Shown piece after piece: positions 5,687 through 9,425 of a stretch of 9,425 nt of DNA (positions within the stretch are counted from its first letter, which is position 1; the number at the start of each line of letters is the position of its first letter). Both the position numbers and the translations under genes were made by a program. The notes under the pieces were generated by a model that did no database searches, was not told where the DNA came from, and worked only from the letters and a program-made list of their open reading frames with translations. Origin of the DNA: JBFHRE01 sp036745195 (GTDB lineage: Bacteria > Actinomycetota > Acidimicrobiia > Spongiisociales > ZC4RG35); assembly GCA_036745195.1 (NCBI GenBank), contig DAIOGO010000098.1:1-9425 (forward strand), given 5' to 3'.

Positions 5687-6703
5687 ATGAATCTTGGTTT
5701 TGGTCTGTTGAGTGCCCAGTTGCGGCCGGGTGAATCCGACTGGTCCGAGGCCTATCGAGAGACCATCGAGTTGGCGAAGCTGGCCGAGGATCTCGGGTAC
5801 GCCTCGATCTGGACCACCGAGCACCACTTCGTCGACGATGGATACATGCCGTCGCTGGCAGTGGTGAGCGGAGCCATCGCTGCGGTGACGTCGCGCATCG
5901 AGATCGGCACCGGAGTGATCCTGGCTCCGCTCTACCACCCCCTGCGGCTGGCGGAGGATGCAGCCACCGTCGACCTTCTCAGCGGGGGGCGATTCACGCT
6001 CGGCCTGGGACTGGGCTGGAGCGGGACCGAGTTCACCGGTCTGGGAGCCGACATGCGGCGGCGCGGCCAGGCGATGGATGAGATCCTCTCGATCCTTCCC
6101 CAAGCCTGGGCGGGACAGGTGTTCCGGCATCGCGGCCGGGTGTACGACCTCCCCGAACTGGCGGTCAGGCCTACCCCGTCCTCCCCCATCCCGATCCTCA
6201 TCGGTGGTGGCGCCGAGGCGGCGATCAGGAGGGCGGCGAGGCTGGCGGACGGGATATTCGCCAACGTGCCGGCCGAGGACTTCCTGCGGCAACTGGGATG
6301 GCTGCGTGATGAATGCGAGTTGATCGGGCGTGACATGTCCGAGCTTCGGATCGTCCACTACTCGGTGATGCTGGTGGCCGGGTCCGAGGCCGAGGCGTGG
6401 ACCCGTTACACCGACCACCTGTGGCACATGATGTGGAAGTACTCCGACATGGAACGGTCGGCCACCAGAACCGGTCCTCCACCACCTGCTCCCGACATCA
6501 CCGATCAGTCCCGGGCCAGGTTGTTCGGCCGCTCGACCCTGGCCGGGTCGGGCGACCAGATCGTCTCCCAACTCCTCGACCTGCGGGAACGGGCAGGCGT
6601 CCCGGTCGAGTTCGTGGCCCGTGACTACTTTCACACGCTCGGGTTCGGCGAGCAGACCGAACTCATGCAACGCCTGGCGGAGGAGGTTGCCCCCCACCTG
6701 TGA
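5687..6703 (+). CDS. Luciferase-like FMN-dependent monooxygenase (LLM class)
   Basis: A 338-residue flavin-dependent oxidoreductase of the bacterial luciferase superfamily, a TIM barrel using reduced FMN or F420. Visible elements are a first strand MNLGFGLL, IWTTEHHF with E-H-H at 45-47 (LuxA has the same EHHF, with catalytic His44), TSRIEIGTGVILAP near 69-82, HPLRLAEDAATVDLLSGGRF near 84-103, and GLGLGWSGTEF after it. A flavin phosphate-loop-like ILIGGGAEAA and an LADGIFAN stretch follow. Length fits single-chain members. I chose ATG 5687, which is preceded by AAGGTGAG; an in-frame GTG at 5663 would add 8 residues before the family start. It is the third gene of the operon, 54 bp after the S1P-lyase-like gene with no terminator between. 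The context suggests oxidation of the aldehyde product of the lyase, but LLM substrates are very diverse and FMN versus F420 cannot be told from sequence alone. Confidence 0.87.
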   Translation: MNLGFGLLSAQLRPGESDWSEAYRETIELAKLAEDLGYASIWTTEHHFVDDGYMPSLAVVSGAIAAVTSRIEIGTGVILAPLYHPLRLAEDAATVDLLSGGRFTLGLGLGWSGTEFTGLGADMRRRGQAMDEILSILPQAWAGQVFRHRGRVYDLPELAVRPTPSSPIPILIGGGAEAAIRRAARLADGIFANVPAEDFLRQLGWLRDECELIGRDMSELRIVHYSVMLVAGSEAEAWTRYTDHLWHMMWKYSDMERSATRTGPPPPAPDITDQSRARLFGRSTLAGSGDQIVSQLLDLRERAGVPVEFVARDYFHTLGFGEQTELMQRLAEEVAPHL

Positions 6704-6712
6704 TGCAGGTGG
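6694..6712. terminator. Hairpin at the convergent junction, possible bidirectional terminator
   Basis: CCACCTG (6694-6700) and CAGGTGG (6706-6712) form a perfect 7-bp stem with a 5-nt loop; the monooxygenase stop codon TGA is in the loop. The hairpin reads the same from both strands and lies beside the 11-bp gap between the two convergent genes. There is no T-tract on either side. A further CCACCTG at 6732-6738 can compete for the right arm. Structure is clear; terminator activity is inferred. Confidence 0.45.
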
Positions 6713-6714
6713 AG

Positions 6715-7470
6715 TCAGGCGGTGGTGGCTGCCACCTGCTCCGAGGTCATCCCTTCGATGATCGGCCGGTCGGCCTGTTCGGGGAGGTGTTCCTTGCCGA
6801 ACTCATCGATCAGGTGACCCGATCGTTCGGCCTTGGTCCGCAGGTAGAACTCGTTGTGGGGATTGGCCGGGATGACCAGGGGGATGCGCTCGGTGACGTT
6901 GACGCCGTGCCGGGTCAGGTCGTCGACCTTGCGCGGGTTGTTGGTGAGCAGCTTGATCGAGCGCACGTCGAGCGAGTGGAGCATGTGGGCGGCGACGCTG
7001 TACTCCCGTTCGTCGTCGCGGAAGCCGAGGGCGAGGTTGGCGTCCACCGTGTCGTATCCCTCGTCCTGGAGGGCATAGGCCCGGATCTTGTTGGTGAGCC
7101 CGATTCCCCGTCCCTCCTGACGCATGTACAGAACGATGCCGCGCTCCATAGTCCCGATCTGGGTGAGTGCTCCCTCCAACTGGTCCCGGCAGTCACACCG
7201 CAGCGACCCGATGGCGTCGCCAGTCAGGCATTCGGAGTGGACCCGGACGGGCACGTCCTCTGCCCCGAACACGTCGCCCTTGACGATGGCGGCGTGCTCC
7301 TTGTCGTCGCGGTTGTTGTGGAACGCCACGATGTGGAAGGTCCCGAACCGGCTGGGGAGATCTCCGATCGCCGCCACCTTGACGCACACCTGGTCGGGTC
7401 CCACCCCTTCACAGTGGTGGTCGGCGTCGCGCGCCAGGATGTCTTGTATCGGGAGGTGAGTGAGAGCCAT
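6715..7470 (-). CDS. ribA: GTP cyclohydrolase II (riboflavin biosynthesis)
   Basis: A 251-residue cytosolic enzyme that opens GTP to 2,5-diamino-6-ribosylamino-4(3H)-pyrimidinone 5'-phosphate, formate and pyrophosphate, the first step to riboflavin, FMN and FAD. From ATG 7470: RVHSECLTGD holds the first zinc Cys at 81, and SLRCDCRDQL gives the other two at 92 and 94. YMRQEGRGIGL at 115-125 carries the catalytic Tyr/Arg region, DTVDANLALGF follows, LTNNPRK is at 175-181, and NEFYLRTKAERSGH near the C-terminus is typical. It is a stand-alone enzyme without the fused DHBP synthase domain of bifunctional RibBA, and is longer than E. coli RibA (196 residues) at both ends. The start is not certain: no good RBS precedes 7470, and a TTG at 7527 would add 19 residues but falls in the upstream terminator. 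No other rib gene is in the window. It converges on the flavin monooxygenase gene. Confidence 0.92.
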   Translation of the reverse strand: MALTHLPIQDILARDADHHCEGVGPDQVCVKVAAIGDLPSRFGTFHIVAFHNNRDDKEHAAIVKGDVFGAEDVPVRVHSECLTGDAIGSLRCDCRDQLEGALTQIGTMERGIVLYMRQEGRGIGLTNKIRAYALQDEGYDTVDANLALGFRDDEREYSVAAHMLHSLDVRSIKLLTNNPRKVDDLTRHGVNVTERIPLVIPANPHNEFYLRTKAERSGHLIDEFGKEHLPEQADRPIIEGMTSEQVAATTA

Positions 7471-7523
7471 GCCCGGGTCAACCGGTCCCGGTGTGGGGGT
7501 ATTCCGGATGGAACGCGCCAGAA

Positions 7524-7565
7524 ACAAGGAAGGGGCCGGCGCCGCCGCCGACCCCCTCCTCTTGT
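7524..7565 (-). terminator. Rho-independent-type terminator of the extracellular nuclease gene
   Basis: Eight bases after the nuclease stop, the arms 7527-7540 and 7547-7560 pair over 14 positions with two mismatches around a 6-nt GC loop. On the minus strand the stem is followed by TGTTTCT, a modest T-rich tail. ACAAG (7524-7528) can also pair with CTTGT (7561-7565) to lengthen the stem with a bulge. It separates the nuclease from ribA, so ribA must have its own promoter in the remaining 54 bp or be fed by readthrough; I see no convincing promoter there. Confidence 0.72.
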
Positions 7566-7572
7566 CCGGTCG

Positions 7573-9425
7573 CTACTTGACGAACTTGAACGCAGCCTGG
7601 TGGATCGAACCGTCGACGAGTATCACGGTGAGGACGCCGCACTTGCCCGCCCACGCCTTGTCCGTCTTCCACACGTAGATGTACTGCCCCGTGAGTGGGT
7701 CGTAGGCGAGTGTCGAACCTCCTGCGGTCACCGTCGTTCCGATCGAGTCACCGGGCCCGGTGGCGCAGGACGTGAGCTCTAGCGACGGTGATCCGGCGGC
7801 GAAGATGTTCAGCCCGTAGTCGCCGCCGAGGCCGAACTTGATCGGTACGCCGGATCCGGCCTTCACGGTGTTGACGGTTGGCGGGTTGTCGATCGGATGG
7901 AAGAACCCGGCGAAGTCATAGTCCACCAGGGTCAAGCCCACCACCACCGGGTCGTGATCCGAGGAGCGGAACGCGTTCGACTCGTAGAGCGCATCCTGCG
8001 CCGGTGGTTTGAAGCTGGTGTCGTAGTCGAGCACGTCGGGTTCGTCCGAGTTGATGTGCCACTCGGCCGCCCCGGTCACCTGTCCGTTGAGCGTGGCGCT
8101 CGCCAGGGCGTGGTCGAGGTACCCGGCCTGCCCGTCGAAGGTGTACGAGTAGGCGTAGACGCCTCCGAAGCGACGAACCAGGTTGGTGTAGTCGTCGGTG
8201 GTCCCGGCGACATCGTCCGGACCTGCCTTGACGGCGTCGATCGGGTCTTCCATCGCATAGGAGTTGAGGTCGCCGATGATCAGGTAGTCGGCGTCGCCGC
8301 TCCCGGTCGGGTCGGTCGCCAGCCAGTCGACCAGCGCCTCGGCTGCCGCCGTGCGGGTCACGTTGCAGTTCCCCTGCCCGTCGCCCAGGTCGGGATCGCC
8401 GACGTCGTTGCAGTCGGATCCTTTCGACTTGAGGTGGTTGGCCGCCACCGTGAACCGGGCTCCGGTGGAGTTCTCCTCGAACGTCTGAGCCAGAACCGGC
8501 CGGCTCTTGGTGTCGATGAACCGTGAGTCCACCGACGAGTCGAGGATGGCGTAGTCCCCGATCGGCGTCACTGCCGCTGGCCGGTAGATCATTCCCACCT
8601 TGATGGCGTCCGTCCCGATGGTTCCGGTGTTGATGTAGGCATAGGTGCCGGCTCCCAGCATGTCGTTCAGCCCGGACACGATGCTGTCCAGTGGCTCGAC
8701 CCCAGCGCTGTTCTCCAGTTCGTTGAGCCCCACCACGTCGGCGTTCATGCCGGCGATCGCCGCCAGCAGCTTGGTCCGCTGGCGGGTGAACTCGTCTGCC
8801 TGGTCGCTGTCCCAGCCCCGGCACTCGACGTTGTTGGCCGGCCCACACTTGTTGTCGAGCGGGTTGCCGGTCGGGTAGTCGGCGGTGACGAAGAAGTTGA
8901 GGGTGTTGAGCGAGGCCACCTTGAGCCGCCCGCCCACCTCGGGGACGGTCGCCGGTCGCAGGTTGACGGCGGTGTAGTCGGCTCCGGCGGTGGGGAAGAC
9001 CCGGTACAGACTGAAGTCGAACCCGAGCACTCCCACCGTGTTGGCGACGGTGTCGCCTCCCCGAAACCGGTTGGTCAGTGAGAACGGGGCGCCGTTGGGG
9101 TGCCTCAGGACTGCCGGGTTCTGGGCGCTCTGGGCATCGTCCAGTGTGATCCGGCGCAGACTGTTGGCCAGGGTCCGGGCGTTGGCCGGCGCTTCCGGTT
9201 CGTCGATGGCGGTCCCGGTGAACGGCCGGGTCTCCCCGTCGAGGGGAAGCGCAAGCACGATCTCGCCGAATCGGTCGTAGTTGAAGTATTCGGCGATGAC
9301 CAGCGACTGCGGGAATCGGACCGACATCCCCTCGTACCGCTCCAGGAAGGTGCCGTCGGCGAACGGCATGGTCACGTCGGTCGCCGCCACGCTCCCGGTC
9401 CCGCACTGCACGATGTTGGTGGCCG
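7573..9425 (-). CDS. ExeM/NucH-type extracellular endonuclease with C-terminal PxKF domain (5' end outside the window)
   Basis: The frame is open to the right edge (first codons read A-T-N-I-V), so the N-terminus and signal peptide are missing; about 616 residues remain. Counting from that first codon: about 10-70 is an OB-fold-like end (ERYEGMSVRFPQSLVIAEYFNYDRFGEI), as in ExeM/NucH nucleases. The endonuclease/exonuclease/phosphatase domain spans about 166-500: SLNTLNFF at 171-178, GLNELEN with metal-binding Glu at 235, NHLKSK with His at 330, GDLNSY with Asp 385 and Asn 387, and SSDHDP with the catalytic Asp-His at 489-490. Cysteines near 193, 201, 338 and 353 suit a secreted, disulfide-bonded protein. 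Residues about 515-616 form a PxKF domain (PIKF at 527-530, then LGGDYGLNIFAAGSP, YIYVWKTDKAWAGKC), common at the end of secreted actinobacterial enzymes. It probably degrades extracellular DNA for phosphate or carbon. It ends at a strong hairpin. Confidence 0.9.
   Translation of the reverse strand, partial: ATNIVQCGTGSVAATDVTMPFADGTFLERYEGMSVRFPQSLVIAEYFNYDRFGEIVLALPLDGETRPFTGTAIDEPEAPANARTLANSLRRITLDDAQSAQNPAVLRHPNGAPFSLTNRFRGGDTVANTVGVLGFDFSLYRVFPTAGADYTAVNLRPATVPEVGGRLKVASLNTLNFFVTADYPTGNPLDNKCGPANNVECRGWDSDQADEFTRQRTKLLAAIAGMNADVVGLNELENSAGVEPLDSIVSGLNDMLGAGTYAYINTGTIGTDAIKVGMIYRPAAVTPIGDYAILDSSVDSRFIDTKSRPVLAQTFEENSTGARFTVAANHLKSKGSDCNDVGDPDLGDGQGNCNVTRTAAAEALVDWLATDPTGSGDADYLIIGDLNSYAMEDPIDAVKAGPDDVAGTTDDYTNLVRRFGGVYAYSYTFDGQAGYLDHALASATLNGQVTGAAEWHINSDEPDVLDYDTSFKPPAQDALYESNAFRSSDHDPVVVGLTLVDYDFAGFFHPIDNPPTVNTVKAGSGVPIKFGLGGDYGLNIFAAGSPSLELTSCATGPGDSIGTTVTAGGSTLAYDPLTGQYIYVWKTDKAWAGKCGVLTVILVDGSIHQAAFKFVK

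Noticed and set aside
4106..6697. 863-codon open frame on the - strand opposite the lyase and monooxygenase
   Set aside because: Very long but fully antisense to two genes with intact catalytic motifs; composition (His/Gly/Arg-rich) is that of a GC-rich reverse frame. Its length reflects codon bias.
6700..7782. 360-codon + strand open frame over ribA and the nuclease end
   Set aside because: Antisense to ribA, whose zinc and catalytic motifs are complete, and it runs through the terminator hairpin.
7916..9406. 496-codon - strand open frame within the nuclease
   Set aside because: Same strand but a different frame from the ExeM/NucH gene; Arg-rich frame-shifted shadow without family resemblance.
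9409..9411. GTG at 9411 as the true start of the nuclease
   Set aside because: The frame continues to the window edge with family-like residues, and a secreted ExeM/NucH protein needs a signal peptide and more N-terminal sequence.

Overview
The window is GC-rich, with the third-position GC bias that makes long antisense ORFs, and it looks like an actinobacterium. Thr/Pro-rich linkers in two secreted proteins and a C-terminal PxKF domain on a secreted nuclease suggest Acidimicrobiia or a relative. That placement is inference from style; there is no rRNA or other marker in the window.

Layout, left to right. (1) The 3' end of a multi-pass membrane protein of the ceramidase family (+) enters from the left edge. 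It overlaps tail to tail with (2) a Thr-linked lipoprotein (-). Upstream of that on the same strand is (3) a secreted family-1 pectate lyase (-). A 165-bp divergent intergenic region (2406-2570) then separates the pectate lyase from a three-gene operon on the + strand: (4) an FGGY carbohydrate kinase, (5) a PLP-dependent enzyme very close to eukaryotic-type sphingosine-1-phosphate lyase, and (6) a luciferase-like flavin-dependent monooxygenase. (7) A stand-alone GTP cyclohydrolase II (riboflavin/FMN pathway, -) converges on the operon with an 11-bp gap that lies beside a hairpin. (8) An ExeM/NucH-type extracellular endonuclease with a C-terminal PxKF domain (-) runs off the right edge and ends at a clear hairpin terminator.

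The most interesting part is the kinase, S1P-lyase-like and monooxygenase operon. An S1P lyase needs a phosphorylated 2-amino-3-hydroxy substrate and releases an aldehyde plus phosphoethanolamine. Here the gene before it encodes a kinase and the gene after it encodes a LuxA-like monooxygenase, a fold that includes aldehyde oxidisers. A ceramidase-family protein, which in eukaryotes liberates the sphingoid base, lies about 2.2 kb away. A phosphorylate, cleave and oxidise route for an amino-alcohol (sphingoid-like or amino-polyol) is therefore a reasonable but unproven reading. FMN demand by the monooxygenase could explain the neighbouring RibA, although the convergent arrangement may be chance.

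The other genes suggest a polymer-scavenging lifestyle: secreted pectate lyase, secreted DNase and a surface lipoprotein. No tRNA, rRNA, CRISPR array, insertion sequence or phage gene was seen. The only stretch above 100 bp clearly without a gene is the divergent region 2406-2570; 7471-7572 is mostly a terminator.
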